NCBI GenBank assembly: GCA_021740085.1
Contig: JAIPAL010000007.1
Coordinates: 1-51,843, forward strand
DNA length: 51,843 nucleotides
Origin: Crocinitomicaceae bacterium
Lineage (GTDB): Bacteria > Bacteroidota > Bacteroidia > Flavobacteriales_D > Crocinitomicaceae
Direction: 5' to 3'
Below the pieces are notes generated by a model. It saw only the letters and a program-made list of their open reading frames with translations, did no database searches and was not told where the DNA came from. Both the position numbers and the translations under genes were made by a program. Of the stretch, positions 1-8,872 are shown piece by piece. Numbering within the stretch: position 1 is the stretch's first letter; each line of letters begins with the position of its first letter.

Positions 1-878
1 TATTTTATATTTTTTTTATACATCTCGTAAATCAAACCATCCGCTAGACCTACTTTAGGAACCATCAATGAGTCAGCTCCAATTTCATTTAAAATATAAC
101 TATAAATATCCAAGGCCGGAACGATTACATCCGCCCTATCAGGCTTCAATTGATATTGATTGATTCGTTCATCATTCGTTAAAGATGCCAAATTATCTCT
201 TAATTCTTTCATTTCGGTTAATAAAATGGGCTCTTCAAAACTATTACCCAGCATTTTATGTGCTTTATTTATGTTTCCCCCTGTACCAAAAATGCGATGT
301 TCACTCGACAAGTCAACATATTTAAGAATCCAATCGTGCATATTTGCCCATACAGAAGGGTCCGATTTTCCTTTTAAGATTCGAATAGTACCCACATTAA
401 ATGACATGGAGGCAACACGTTGCCCATGTTCAAAAACACTTATTTCAGTAGAACCTCCTCCCACATCAATCACGATGAAAGGTATGGAAAAATCCATTTT
501 AATGATCAAAAAATTACTAAAGATTAATTCTGCTTCTTCATTTCCTGATATAATTTCAAGGTTAATCCCTGTTTCTTTTAAAATACGCTCTGTAATTTTT
601 GCCGCATTAGATGCCTCTCTCATGGCAGAAGTTGAAACAGCGCGTATTTCTTCCACATCAAAAATTTCAGTAATTAATTTGAACGCTTTCATCGTTTTTA
701 CAAAATCATCCGCTTTATTTTTGGAGATTTTACCATCTTCAAAAACATCATCCCCTAATCGCAAAGGAAGTCTTGTATAGGAAATCTTCTTAATAAAAAT
801 ACCTCCCTCATTTGACACCACCTCCCCAACGAGTAAACGGGCTGCATTTGTTCCTATATCGATTGCTGCGTATTTCAT
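1..878 (-). CDS. Ppx/GppA family phosphatase (exopolyphosphatase-like), C-terminus at window edge
   Basis: The start codon at 876-878 gives MKYAAIDIGTNAARLL, the phosphate-1 loop of the actin-like ATPase fold found in exopolyphosphatase and pppGpp phosphatase. The second phosphate loop is visible as VIDVGGGSTEISVF, followed by FGTGGNINK. The frame stays open to base 3, and bases 1-2 supply the first two letters of a TAx codon, so the stop is probably just outside the window; about 292 residues are present, the length usual for the short Bacteroidota members. The family removes terminal phosphate from polyphosphate or pppGpp in the cytoplasm. It has its own promoter and is divergent from algH. 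A distant paralogue lies at 39417-40304. Which of the two substrates it uses cannot be told from sequence. Confidence 0.9.
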   Translation of the reverse strand, partial: MKYAAIDIGTNAARLLVGEVVSNEGGIFIKKISYTRLPLRLGDDVFEDGKISKNKADDFVKTMKAFKLITEIFDVEEIRAVSTSAMREASNAAKITERILKETGINLEIISGNEEAELIFSNFLIIKMDFSIPFIVIDVGGGSTEISVFEHGQRVASMSFNVGTIRILKGKSDPSVWANMHDWILKYVDLSSEHRIFGTGGNINKAHKMLGNSFEEPILLTEMKELRDNLASLTNDERINQYQLKPDRADVIVPALDIYSYILNEIGADSLMVPKVGLADGLIYEMYKKNIK

Positions 879-887
879 ATTTTAGGG

Positions 888-895
888 CAAAGTTA
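888..895 (-). promoter_or_regulatory. Promoter -7 element of the ppx/gppA gene
   Basis: Read on the minus strand this is TAACTTTG, a full match to the Bacteroidota -7 consensus TAnnTTTG, ending 9 bases before the start codon, so the 5' untranslated region would be very short. I see no convincing -33 TTG at the usual spacing. Confidence 0.55.
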
Positions 896-918
896 GAAAT
901 TCAAAACAAAGTTCATCG

Positions 919-926
919 TATGTTTG
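919..926 (+). promoter_or_regulatory. Promoter -7 element of the algH/yqgE gene
   Basis: TATGTTTG matches TAnnTTTG and lies 21 bases upstream of the algH start. The -33 region is A-rich without a clear TTG. With the element at 888-895 it makes a compact divergent promoter pair in a 69-base spacer. Confidence 0.5.
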
Positions 927-947
927 TAAATAGATCAAAAGTAAATT

Positions 948-1532
948 ATGAAAAAATTGGATTTATCCTTTAAAAACAATCGTAAAGCAACACAGGGATG
1001 CCTCTTACTTTCCGATCCATTTATTAACGACCCCTATTTTACTCGGGTGGCAATTTTGCTGTGCCGACATAATAAAAAAGAAACTTTTGGCTTCGTACTA
1101 AACAACTTTATTGAACTCAATTTAAATGAACACGATGGGAATTTTATAGAAATTCCTTCAAAAATAAGTATCGGAGGACCAGTAGAAGAGAACAACTTAT
1201 TTTATATTCATGCGCTTGGGAATAGGTTGAAAGGCTCAGAACAAATAGTGGGGAATCTTTATTTTGGTGGTGATTATGACAGCCTTAGCGAATTAGTTAA
1301 TCAAGAACCAAGTTTACTGAAAGAAATTCGGTTTTTTATTGGTTATTCTGGGTGGGATTACCAACAACTTGAAGACGAAATGAAAGAACATGCCTGGGTG
1401 GCGGTTAGTAATATAACTGAAAATGAAATCCTTTACTCAACATCCGATGATTTTTGGAAAGAATGTATGAATAAACAAGGTCCTAAATTTCAAATGATTT
1501 CTCAATTCCCACTAGACCCGAATGATAATTAA
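948..1532 (+). CDS. YqgE/AlgH family protein (UPF0301)
   Basis: 194 residues, the usual length. Family hallmarks are visible: an N-terminal GCLLLSDPFINDPYFTRVAI block, the segment TFGFVLNN, then SIGGPVEENNLFYIHAL and FFIGYSGWDYQQLEDEM. These conserved blocks define the AlgH/YqgE fold, a cytoplasmic protein whose biochemical role is not settled; the AlgH name comes from an alginate regulation phenotype in Pseudomonas and should not be read as function here. It is transcribed alone from a TAnnTTTG promoter, with rpsA downstream under a separate promoter. Confidence 0.9.
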   Translation: MKKLDLSFKNNRKATQGCLLLSDPFINDPYFTRVAILLCRHNKKETFGFVLNNFIELNLNEHDGNFIEIPSKISIGGPVEENNLFYIHALGNRLKGSEQIVGNLYFGGDYDSLSELVNQEPSLLKEIRFFIGYSGWDYQQLEDEMKEHAWVAVSNITENEILYSTSDDFWKECMNKQGPKFQMISQFPLDPNDN

Positions 1533-1601
1533 GGATGAATAACTTTTATCCGATATTTTAATGTAAAATATTGTTTCTCAACAAAAAAAAACTCTAAACT
1601 A

Positions 1602-1632
1602 TTTCCAACTAAAAAAGAAAATACTATCTTTG
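1602..1632 (+). promoter_or_regulatory. rpsA promoter
   Basis: The -7 element TATCTTTG at 1625-1632 fits TAnnTTTG exactly. A TTTC at 1602-1605, 19 bases upstream, is in the right place for a degenerate -33 TTTG. Transcription would start close to 1640, giving an 85-base A/T-rich leader before rpsA. Confidence 0.65.
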
Positions 1633-1724
1633 CACCCGAATTTAGCGTCGAATCTCTATTAATCGACATTTTTAAACCCCTTTCCCTTGAGTAGAGACAA
1701 GTGAAATACAAAACTTAAAGCCAA

Positions 1725-3566
1725 ATGGCAGAAGATACAAGAACGCAGGGAACTGCAGATTTTGATTGGGAAGCGTTAAACCTAGATGGTTATACCCTAA
1801 TCGAACGATCAGAAATGTCTGATCAATACGAAAAAACCCTTACATTAATTAACGAAAAAGAAGTAATTAAGGGAACCGTAGCAATTATCACAAAGAAAGA
1901 AGTAATCGTTAATATCGGTTACAAATCTGAAGGTGTTATCGCATCAAACGAATTTAGGTACAATCCAGATTTAAAAGTGGGCGATTTAGTTGACATCTAT
2001 GTTGAATGTCAAGAGGACAAAACAGGTCAACTTGTTGTATCTCACAGAACAGCCAGAATGCATAGCGCTTGGTTACGTGTTAATGACGTACTTCGAACAG
2101 GAGAAATCATTACAGGTTTCGTGAAATGCAGAACTAAAGGTGGATTAATTGTAGATGTTTTCGGAATAGAAGCTTTCTTACCTGGATCTCAAATCGATGT
2201 GAAGCCAATTCGTGATTATGATGTGTATGTTGGAAAAAACATGGAATTCAAAGTTGTTAAAATCAACGAAGAATTTAGAAATGTAGTTGTTTCTCATAAA
2301 GCACTTATCGAAGCGGAAATTGAAGAACAGAAAAAACAAATTATTTCGGGTCTTGAAAAAGGTCAGGTATTAGAAGGAATAGTTAAAAACATCACTTCTT
2401 ACGGTGTATTCATCGATTTAGGAGGGGTTGACGGACTAATTCACATTACTGACTTATCATGGGGACGTGTTACGCACCCTGAAGAGTTATTAGAACTAGA
2501 CCAGAAAATCAATGTAGTTATTCTTGACTTTGATGACGAGAAAAAACGTATTGCTTTAGGTTTAAAACAATTACAACCACATCCATGGGATGCATTGGAT
2601 ACCGCACTTAACGTTGGTGACAAAGTAGCAGGTAAAGTAGTTGTTATGGCTGATTACGGTGCATTTGTAGAAATTGCAGCTGGCGTAGAAGGATTAATTC
2701 ACGTTTCAGAAATGAGTTGGTCACAGCACTTACGTTCGGCTCAAGACTTCTTGAAAATCGGCGACGCTGTTGATGCTGTTATTTTAACACTTGATAGAGA
2801 AGAACGCAAAATGTCACTTGGAATCAAGCAATTAATGCCAGATCCTTGGGAAGCGATTGAATCTAAATACGCTGTTGAAACAAAACACACGGCTAAAGTT
2901 AGAAACTTTACCAATTTTGGAGTTTTTGTTGAATTAGAAGAAGGAGTTGATGGCTTAATCCACATCTCTGATCTTTCTTGGCAAAAGAAAATTAAGCATC
3001 CTTCAGAGTTTTGTAAGGTAAATGATGAAATGAATGTGATTGTATTGGAAATCGATAGAGAAAATCGTCGAATTTCATTAGGACACAAGCAATTGGAAGA
3101 AAATCCATGGGATGTATTTGAATCTACTTTTGAAGAAGGATCTGTTCATCAAGGAACGATTATCGAAATGAAAGATAAATCAGGAATTGTTTCACTTCCT
3201 TATGGTGTTGAAGGTATTTGTCCTGCTAAACACATGAGAAAAGAAGATGGAAACAATGCAGTTCTTGAGGAAATATTAGATTTCAAAGTAATTGAATTCA
3301 ATAAAGAATCAAAGAAGATTGTTGTCTCTCATACTCGATTATTTGAAGAAGGAGAAGATCGTCCAACAACAGCCTCTTCGTCTGCTACTTCAGCTGCAAC
3401 TGCAACAGGGACTGCTAAAACAACCAAAGCATCCAACAAAAAAGCTGCAGGCACTTCAAGTACAGATCAAGCTGTTAAAGCCAACAATAAAAATTCTGAA
3501 AAATCTACCTTAGGTGATTTAGATGCGCTTTCAGCTCTAAAAGAGAAAATGGAAAAAGAAGAGTAA
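1725..3566 (+). CDS. rpsA: 30S ribosomal protein S1
   Basis: 613 residues with six S1 (OB-fold) RNA-binding repeats, roughly at residues 47-115, 130-200, 213-283, 298-370, 387-458 and 472-542. Repeats 3-5 carry the typical ITSYGVFIDLGGVDGLIHI pattern and variants of it. An acidic N-terminal extension starts MAEDTRTQGTADFDWEALN, and after repeat six there is a Ser/Ala/Thr/Lys-rich low-complexity tail of about 65 residues ending in charged residues, a feature I associate with Bacteroidota S1. S1 holds mRNA on the 30S subunit; in a phylum with few Shine-Dalgarno sites this contact is expected to matter more (inference). It has its own promoter and an intrinsic terminator. Confidence 0.97.
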   Translation: MAEDTRTQGTADFDWEALNLDGYTLIERSEMSDQYEKTLTLINEKEVIKGTVAIITKKEVIVNIGYKSEGVIASNEFRYNPDLKVGDLVDIYVECQEDKTGQLVVSHRTARMHSAWLRVNDVLRTGEIITGFVKCRTKGGLIVDVFGIEAFLPGSQIDVKPIRDYDVYVGKNMEFKVVKINEEFRNVVVSHKALIEAEIEEQKKQIISGLEKGQVLEGIVKNITSYGVFIDLGGVDGLIHITDLSWGRVTHPEELLELDQKINVVILDFDDEKKRIALGLKQLQPHPWDALDTALNVGDKVAGKVVVMADYGAFVEIAAGVEGLIHVSEMSWSQHLRSAQDFLKIGDAVDAVILTLDREERKMSLGIKQLMPDPWEAIESKYAVETKHTAKVRNFTNFGVFVELEEGVDGLIHISDLSWQKKIKHPSEFCKVNDEMNVIVLEIDRENRRISLGHKQLEENPWDVFESTFEEGSVHQGTIIEMKDKSGIVSLPYGVEGICPAKHMRKEDGNNAVLEEILDFKVIEFNKESKKIVVSHTRLFEEGEDRPTTASSSATSAATATGTAKTTKASNKKAAGTSSTDQAVKANNKNSEKSTLGDLDALSALKEKMEKEE

Positions 3567-3585
3567 TTGCTTTCGCAAACTTGAT

Positions 3586-3615
3586 AAAGAGGCTTTAGGG
3601 CCTCTTTTTTTTTTT
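3586..3615 (+). terminator. Rho-independent terminator of rpsA
   Basis: Perfect 8-bp stem AAAGAGGC (3586-3593) with GCCTCTTT (3600-3607), six-base loop, and a run of T to 3615. It lies 19 bases after the rpsA stop. Confidence 0.9.
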
Positions 3616-3659
3616 GCTAAAAAGTGACAATACTCAATGAATGCCATTAAATTTACCTA

Positions 3660-4949
3660 ATGAATATTTCAAGCCCACTAGCCGAACGTATGCGTCCCAA
3701 GAAATTGGATGAATACATTGGGCAAGAACATCTTTTGAACCCTGAAGCTTCTCTGCGCCGTGCCTTAGAAGGAGGAATGGTTCCATCTATGATCCTTTGG
3801 GGACCGCCAGGAGTGGGAAAAACAACCTTGGCTTATCTTATTGCCCAACACCTCAATAGACCTTTTCAATCCTTATCTGCGATCTCCTCGGGCGTAAAAG
3901 ATGTACGCGAAGTAATTCAACGAGTTGAAAATGCAGGAATGTTTCAAGAGAAAGGTACCATTCTATTTATAGATGAAATTCATCGCTTTTCAAAATCACA
4001 ACAAGATTCACTCCTTGGCGCTGTGGAAAAAGGCACCATCACATTGATTGGCGCAACAACAGAAAATCCCTCATTTGAAGTCATTTCCGCTTTGTTATCG
4101 CGATGTCAAGTCTACACCTTAAAAGAGCATACAAAAACAGATTTAATCGCATTACTTCAAAGAGCGATCGAAAAAGATACCTTTCTCAAAACCAAAACCT
4201 TTAAACTAACCGAATTAAATGCCCTACTACTTTTATCAGGAGGTGACGCGAGAAAGCTATTAACCATTTTTGAGATTATTGTAAGTACTTTTCAAAATGC
4301 GGATACCATAGAAATAAACGATGACGTTGTCCATAAAAATGCGCAGCAAAGTTTAATTCGTTATGACAAAGAAGGGGAACAACATTACGATATCATTTCC
4401 GCCTTTATAAAATCAATAAGGGGCAGTGATCCAAATGCTTCTATTTATTGGTTAGCACGAATGGTGGAAGGTGGTGAAGATCCCAAATTCATTGCTCGTC
4501 GATTAATTATTTCTGCAGCAGAAGATGTTGGATTAGCTAATCCAAATGCTTTATTGATGGCAAATAATTGTTTTCAAGCAGTTGAAAGTGTCGGTTTTCC
4601 AGAAGCACGAATCATCTTAGCCCAATGCACCCTTTATTTAGCAACAAGTCCGAAAGGAAATGCTGCCTACATGGCCATAAATAAAGCACAAATAACCGTG
4701 AGAGAAACTGGTAATTTAGGCGTCCCCTTACCTCTACGGAATGCACCAACCGCACTCATGAAAGAATTGGGTTATGGAGAAGGCTATTTTTATTCACACG
4801 ATTATCCCAATAATTTTAAGGAACAAGAATTTTTACCCGATGAATTAATAGGAAAGAATTTCTTCAAAGCTGGAAGTAGTCCCAAAGAACAAGAAATAGG
4901 AAAATCAATAGAACGAAATTGGAAAGAAAAATATAAGCCGAATGAATAG
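3660..4949 (+). CDS. rarA: Replication-associated recombination protein A (AAA+ ATPase)
   Basis: 429 residues, the usual length for RarA/MgsA, the bacterial relative of Mgs1/WRNIP1 that acts at stalled forks. The Walker A loop GPPGVGKT is at residues 48-55, Walker B is ILFIDEIHR near 100-108, and sensor 1 is IGATTENPSFEV. The C-terminal half has the clamp-loader-like tetramerisation region (IKSIRGSDPNASIYWLARM, then RRLIISAAEDVGLANPNAL). The start at 3660 gives MNISSPLAERMRPKKLDEY, which matches the family N-terminus. The 3' end overlaps the downstream acyltransferase by 8 bases, so the two are probably translated from one message. Confidence 0.95.
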   Translation: MNISSPLAERMRPKKLDEYIGQEHLLNPEASLRRALEGGMVPSMILWGPPGVGKTTLAYLIAQHLNRPFQSLSAISSGVKDVREVIQRVENAGMFQEKGTILFIDEIHRFSKSQQDSLLGAVEKGTITLIGATTENPSFEVISALLSRCQVYTLKEHTKTDLIALLQRAIEKDTFLKTKTFKLTELNALLLLSGGDARKLLTIFEIIVSTFQNADTIEINDDVVHKNAQQSLIRYDKEGEQHYDIISAFIKSIRGSDPNASIYWLARMVEGGEDPKFIARRLIISAAEDVGLANPNALLMANNCFQAVESVGFPEARIILAQCTLYLATSPKGNAAYMAINKAQITVRETGNLGVPLPLRNAPTALMKELGYGEGYFYSHDYPNNFKEQEFLPDELIGKNFFKAGSSPKEQEIGKSIERNWKEKYKPNE

Positions 4950-5856
4950 AATTGCCTATTATCTTTTCGTTTTACCCCTTTCCTACTTTCCGTTATATCT
5001 CTTATATGGACTAAGTCCAATCATTTATTTTATATGTTACTATGTTATTTCCTATCGGAAAAATATAGTCAGATTAAACATTCAACATAGCTTTCCAGAA
5101 AAGACAGCGAAAGAACATGAATTTATAATACAAGCCTTTTACCTTCATCTAAGTCAGGTCATCATAGAAGGAATTAAGAATTTAACTATATCAAAAAAAG
5201 AATTAAGTAAGCGATTTAAAATTACTAATCCTGAAGTAGTTAATGATTTATTAAAAGTACAAAAAAGTGTTATTTTAGTTGGAGGGCATTGTGGGAATTG
5301 GGAATGGTTAATTACCAGTCAAGCATTTCAATTTGATGGAAAAGCGTTTGGTTTAGGAATGCCCATGAGCAATAAATTTTGGGGACAAGCCATTAATAAT
5401 AAAAGGGAACGCTTTGGATTGAAGGTCATACATTCTAAAAATTACAAAGAGGCATTAGCAGCAGAAAAAAATCCATACACACTTCTGATGCTCGGGGATC
5501 AAAGTCCAGGAGATACCAATAAAAGTTATTGGATGAACTTTCTGAATCAGCAAACAGCGGTACAATTCGGGACAGAAGCATTGGCGAATACGTATGATCT
5601 AGCAGTTGTTTATTTCAACATCGATAAAGTGCATTATGGCCGCTATGAAATGACGCTTACCTTACTAACTGACAGTCCAAAAGAATTGAAATGGGGAGCC
5701 ATAACCCAACAACACACTGAGTTATTAGAACAGCAAATTAGGAAGAAGCCCTACTTGTGGATGTGGTCGCATAAACGATGGAAAAGAGAGTTGCCTGAAG
5801 ATTTAGACTCCTTAAAAATAGAACAAGAACAACGCTTTAATGAGCAATTTAGATAA
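4942..5856 (+). CDS. LpxL/HtrB-family lipid acyltransferase
   Basis: 304 residues. A single N-terminal membrane segment (residues about 5-35) is followed by the acyltransferase motif VGGHCGNWEW, with the catalytic HxxxxE pair at His116 and Glu121. Later blocks include LMLGDQSPGDTNKSYWM, typical of the lysophospholipid acyltransferase superfamily branch that acylates lipid A. The enzyme would sit at the inner face of the cytoplasmic membrane and add a secondary acyl chain during lipid A assembly. It overlaps the end of rarA by 8 bases. Whether it works on lipid A or on another lipid, such as an aminolipid, cannot be decided from sequence. Confidence 0.85.
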   Translation: MNRIAYYLFVLPLSYFPLYLLYGLSPIIYFICYYVISYRKNIVRLNIQHSFPEKTAKEHEFIIQAFYLHLSQVIIEGIKNLTISKKELSKRFKITNPEVVNDLLKVQKSVILVGGHCGNWEWLITSQAFQFDGKAFGLGMPMSNKFWGQAINNKRERFGLKVIHSKNYKEALAAEKNPYTLLMLGDQSPGDTNKSYWMNFLNQQTAVQFGTEALANTYDLAVVYFNIDKVHYGRYEMTLTLLTDSPKELKWGAITQQHTELLEQQIRKKPYLWMWSHKRWKRELPEDLDSLKIEQEQRFNEQFR

Positions 5857-5886
5857 GATGGTGTTAATAAATTTTAAATTTCAATA

Positions 5887-6996
5887 ATGATAAAACACCT
5901 ATTCATTCTTTTTGCCTCTCTTTATTCCCCGTATTACTTCGCACAAGAAAATGCAATATTGCAATATTGCAATAAACCACTTCATGCAAGAGGTATAACA
6001 ATAAAATACCTACTTATTCTGTTCGTCTCTCTTTATTCCCCGTATTTCTTTGCACAAGAAATTGCAATATTGCAATATTGCAATAAACCACTGCATGCAA
6101 GAGGAATAGCAGTAAAAGGCAACTTTATTTTTCTAGGAAATAACAACGGAGAAGTAATACGCTACCATCTCAAAAATGGAAAAAGCAAATCGCTTAATCC
6201 GAAAGATACCTTTCCTGAAATAAGAGATCTTGCGCTGCACAAGAATTCCATTTATGCCATGCAAAGTGCCGACTACAGCATCATTCTTAAGTTTAGTCGC
6301 TTTGGGAAGATTATGAAGCAGATTCATTTAGTCACCGCGGAATTAAACCCGCAATTATTTTTAGATGGAATGGCTATAGAAAATAAAAAGGCATTCGTGA
6401 TGGGCGATCCCGTTGGAAATGAATTTTCTTTATTTCATTCCAGCGACCTGAAACATTGGGAGAAAATCACACCTGCTCTTCCCTCTTTCGATGGAGAAGC
6501 TGGATTTGCCGCAAGTGGCAGTACCGTACAAATTAGCAATGGCGTTTATTATTTTGTTTCTGGAGGAGATAAATCGCGCTTTTTCAGGAGCAAAGATAAA
6601 GGTCTTACGTGGATCCAAAGTGAACTTCCTTTTAAGAAGAGTAATGCAAGCGGTGCTTTTTCATTAGCCATGAAAGACACTAACAACGGAATCGTAGTGG
6701 GCGGAGATTACCTTGCGCCGAATTCACGTGAAAATGTTTGTTTCATCACCAAAGATGGCGGCATCACTTGGAGCGCATCCACTAATGGACCATTCGGTTA
6801 CCGTTCCTGCGTTCATTTTACAGATGGCGTTTATTATTCGTGCGGAACCAATGGAATCGATTATTCGAAGGATAATGGCACTACATGGACCCAACTAAGC
6901 AATGAGAATTGCTTCAGTATTTGTTCGGACACCGAATTTGTTTATGCTTCGAGCACCAATGGGAGAATTCTGAGGATTTCAAAGCTTGGCTTATGA
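5887..6996 (+). CDS. Secreted beta-propeller protein with Asp-box (BNR) repeats and a duplicated signal peptide
   Basis: 369 residues. Three Asp-box motifs of the sialidase/Ycf48/photosystem-assembly propeller type are visible: SKDKGLTW, TKDGGITW and SKDNGTTW, plus several looser blades. Such propellers are binding scaffolds; an enzymatic role is not shown. The N-terminus is odd. Residues 2-38 and 39-75 are near-identical, each a hydrophobic stretch followed by LYSP then YYFAQE or YFFAQE, so a whole signal peptide plus the first mature residues has been duplicated in tandem. The second copy begins with ATA rather than ATG, so translation should start in the first. There is no T9SS tail: the protein ends in ILRISKLGL. 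A broken homologous 3' end lies at 8873-8938. Confidence 0.75.
   Translation: MIKHLFILFASLYSPYYFAQENAILQYCNKPLHARGITIKYLLILFVSLYSPYFFAQEIAILQYCNKPLHARGIAVKGNFIFLGNNNGEVIRYHLKNGKSKSLNPKDTFPEIRDLALHKNSIYAMQSADYSIILKFSRFGKIMKQIHLVTAELNPQLFLDGMAIENKKAFVMGDPVGNEFSLFHSSDLKHWEKITPALPSFDGEAGFAASGSTVQISNGVYYFVSGGDKSRFFRSKDKGLTWIQSELPFKKSNASGAFSLAMKDTNNGIVVGGDYLAPNSRENVCFITKDGGITWSASTNGPFGYRSCVHFTDGVYYSCGTNGIDYSKDNGTTWTQLSNENCFSICSDTEFVYASSTNGRILRISKLGL
5890..6111 (+). repeat. Tandem 111-bp duplication of the signal-peptide region
   Basis: Unit 1 is 5890-6000 and unit 2 is 6001-6111, exactly 37 codons each. They differ at about a dozen bases, some of them synonymous. Both contain an internal GCAATATT direct repeat that forms the palindrome TTGCAATATTGCAA. 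Confidence 0.95.
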
Positions 6997-7141
6997 GATA
7001 GAGCTGCTGCGGACAGTCATTCTTTATGCACCCGCTCATTTTTAATTTAGTGTTTCAAACACCACTGATATATTACCCAGCAAAATGAAAAGTCAAAAAA
7101 GCAAGTTTAATTGAGGGGAAGTTGGATTTAAGAGCAAGATA

Positions 7142-7897
7142 TTATCTACCATATTTGATTTTTCCAATCGAATAATTAGTTACTCCACTTTCGTTTGTAT
7201 AAAAAATTATTCCCTCAATAGCTCTTTTTTTCTGTTTAATAATGAATATGTATTCTTTAGTTTCTGTTGGTTCATCTGAATTCTCTTTCTTTTCGGAATA
7301 AACCACCCTAGTTATTGTATTCGTTCCTTCTACGGAACCTCTTGTAAACTTATTAATTACGGTCGAACTTCCAAATTCATCAACCCAATAATTAACTGTA
7401 ATCGTTGAATCATTATAATGAGTCGAAATGCTAGTACACTTATAATTAAAGAAACCGTAAGAATAGTCTACAATAGAATCCGGGTAAACATAAGTTTTGA
7501 AATAAAGCTTCACTTCACCGGTATCATCTTTAGGTTCATAATATTCGGTTATTTGAACATTAATTGAATCGTATTTTTTCATTGTCTTATTCTTCCAGAA
7601 ACTGTAGAATTCAAGACTGTCTATTTCATCAAGAATAGGTAAAACGAGATCATTCCTTAAAACATACTTAGCATCGGTTTTTTTTGAAACAATAATCGAA
7701 TCATTAATGAATAAAAATTGATGTTTATGATTTGTAGAATGATCTGATAAATCAAATGATTTTGCATTATTCTCCTGCAATTTGAAAATAGGCTCGCTAA
7801 ATTCTTTCGGTCTAAATCTATTCCAAAAAGGTTCTTGTGAGTAAAGATTTGTTAACGAATAAAGAAAGGTCAAAATTATGATAAAAATATTTTTCAT
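7142..7897 (-). CDS. Secreted protein of unknown function (251 aa)
   Basis: I do not recognise the family. The N-terminus is a clear Sec signal peptide (MKNIFIIILTFLYSLTNLYS, cut before QEPFW). The mature part is rich in Asp/Ser/Thr/Tyr and beta-prone segments, with no cysteine pair, lipobox or sorting domain, so it should be periplasmic or surface-exposed. It is the second gene of a minus-strand pair with 7941-8747 (43-base gap). The start region is unusual: a 24-bp perfect inverted repeat spans from 18 bases upstream of the ATG into codons 14-21. The pair sits inside what looks like a disrupted duplication of the propeller gene. Confidence 0.65.
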   Translation of the reverse strand: MKNIFIIILTFLYSLTNLYSQEPFWNRFRPKEFSEPIFKLQENNAKSFDLSDHSTNHKHQFLFINDSIIVSKKTDAKYVLRNDLVLPILDEIDSLEFYSFWKNKTMKKYDSINVQITEYYEPKDDTGEVKLYFKTYVYPDSIVDYSYGFFNYKCTSISTHYNDSTITVNYWVDEFGSSTVINKFTRGSVEGTNTITRVVYSEKKENSDEPTETKEYIFIIKQKKRAIEGIIFYTNESGVTNYSIGKIKYGR

Positions 7898-7938
7898 TGC
7901 CAGATTTTAATTGGTCGTTAACAAATCTTTACTCACAA
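7835..7938. repeat. 24-bp perfect inverted repeat flanking a start codon
   Basis: Bases 7835-7858 are the exact reverse complement of 7915-7938; the core of the left arm reads GTGAGTAAAGATTTGTTAAC. The 56-base spacer holds the ATG (7895-7897) and the first dozen codons of the 251-aa gene. In the minus-strand mRNA the arms could pair into a 24-bp stem that presents the start codon in the loop. There is no T-run, so it is not a simple terminator. Confidence 0.9.
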
Positions 7939-7940
7939 AC

Positions 7941-8747
7941 TTAATAAGATTTAAATAAACTATTCATTTGTTTCTTGCTGTATTTCTTAAGCTCAAATTT
8001 TTTATAATTTCGAGGGGTAATAATGTGAACTATTTCCGATTCACTTATTTTCATAAACCTAAACTTATCAGAAGAATAAATACCTTTCGGAACAGAAAAT
8101 AAAAAGGTTCCCTTTTGAAATTTTATATCTAAAAAGTAATCATAAATATCTGAACAGTAGCCATAAATTTTCATTGTATCGCTAGATTCAATATCTACCA
8201 TACCTATCCCGAAAGTGCTTTCGTTTATATTAGTTTCATTTTTAATAGGGAAGTATTTTAAATTTATGACGTTGCTTTTATCTGTCAAATTTTGAATCCT
8301 GACATGAGACGGAAGCCATAGGTATTCGTTAGAATATTTAAAACGATGGGTAAAAGTGTCTACTGTTGCAATAGTAAAACCTAGTTTTGCATCATCCAAT
8401 TCGAAAAGTAAATAATTGCCTACTTGACTATTATTCCCACTCTTTTGAGGATCAGTTAAGTTAGTTTCCTGCTCACTAAACAGCTCCTTGCCTTCTTCAT
8501 TTAAAATTCTGAAATAAATTCTATGCTCAATTGGCATAACCGATAAAGGTTCCAGATCCCACTTCCAAAAAATACTATCCGAATTGATCTGTAAAGACGT
8601 AGTTTGAATCTCCAAAGGGGAAGAATCCATAATTACGTAATTACTATCTATTGAAAGGATTGTAACCAAAGGATTAACTTCTTTTTGAGAAAAACAATTA
8701 GGTAGAATAGTTAACATTAAGACAAAAAGAACCGTTTGTATGCTCAT
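7941..8747 (-). CDS. Secreted protein of unknown function (268 aa)
   Basis: I do not recognise the family. A Sec signal peptide is visible (MSIQTVLFVLMLTILPNCFS, cut before QKEVNP); the cysteine in it does not fit a lipobox. The mature part alternates beta-prone stretches and ends in a lysine-rich tail (KKFELKKYSKKQMNSLF). It leads a two-gene minus-strand unit with 7142-7897. No catalytic motif is evident. Base composition resembles the neighbours, so no recent foreign origin is indicated. Confidence 0.6.
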   Translation of the reverse strand: MSIQTVLFVLMLTILPNCFSQKEVNPLVTILSIDSNYVIMDSSPLEIQTTSLQINSDSIFWKWDLEPLSVMPIEHRIYFRILNEEGKELFSEQETNLTDPQKSGNNSQVGNYLLFELDDAKLGFTIATVDTFTHRFKYSNEYLWLPSHVRIQNLTDKSNVINLKYFPIKNETNINESTFGIGMVDIESSDTMKIYGYCSDIYDYFLDIKFQKGTFLFSVPKGIYSSDKFRFMKISESEIVHIITPRNYKKFELKKYSKKQMNSLFKSY

Positions 8748-8872
8748 CTATTTCTATATTAAATCCAGTATTAGATTTAGAATTCTACTCGCGAAAGTTT
8801 TTTTTTTACGAAGTTACCATAAATATTATCTTCAAGTACTTAACTGAAAAGGTGGACTTTTGGTAGCGCTAG

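Noticed and set aside
160-780. 206-codon open frame on the plus strand
   Set aside because: It is antisense to the Ppx/GppA gene, whose phosphate loops are clear on the other strand.
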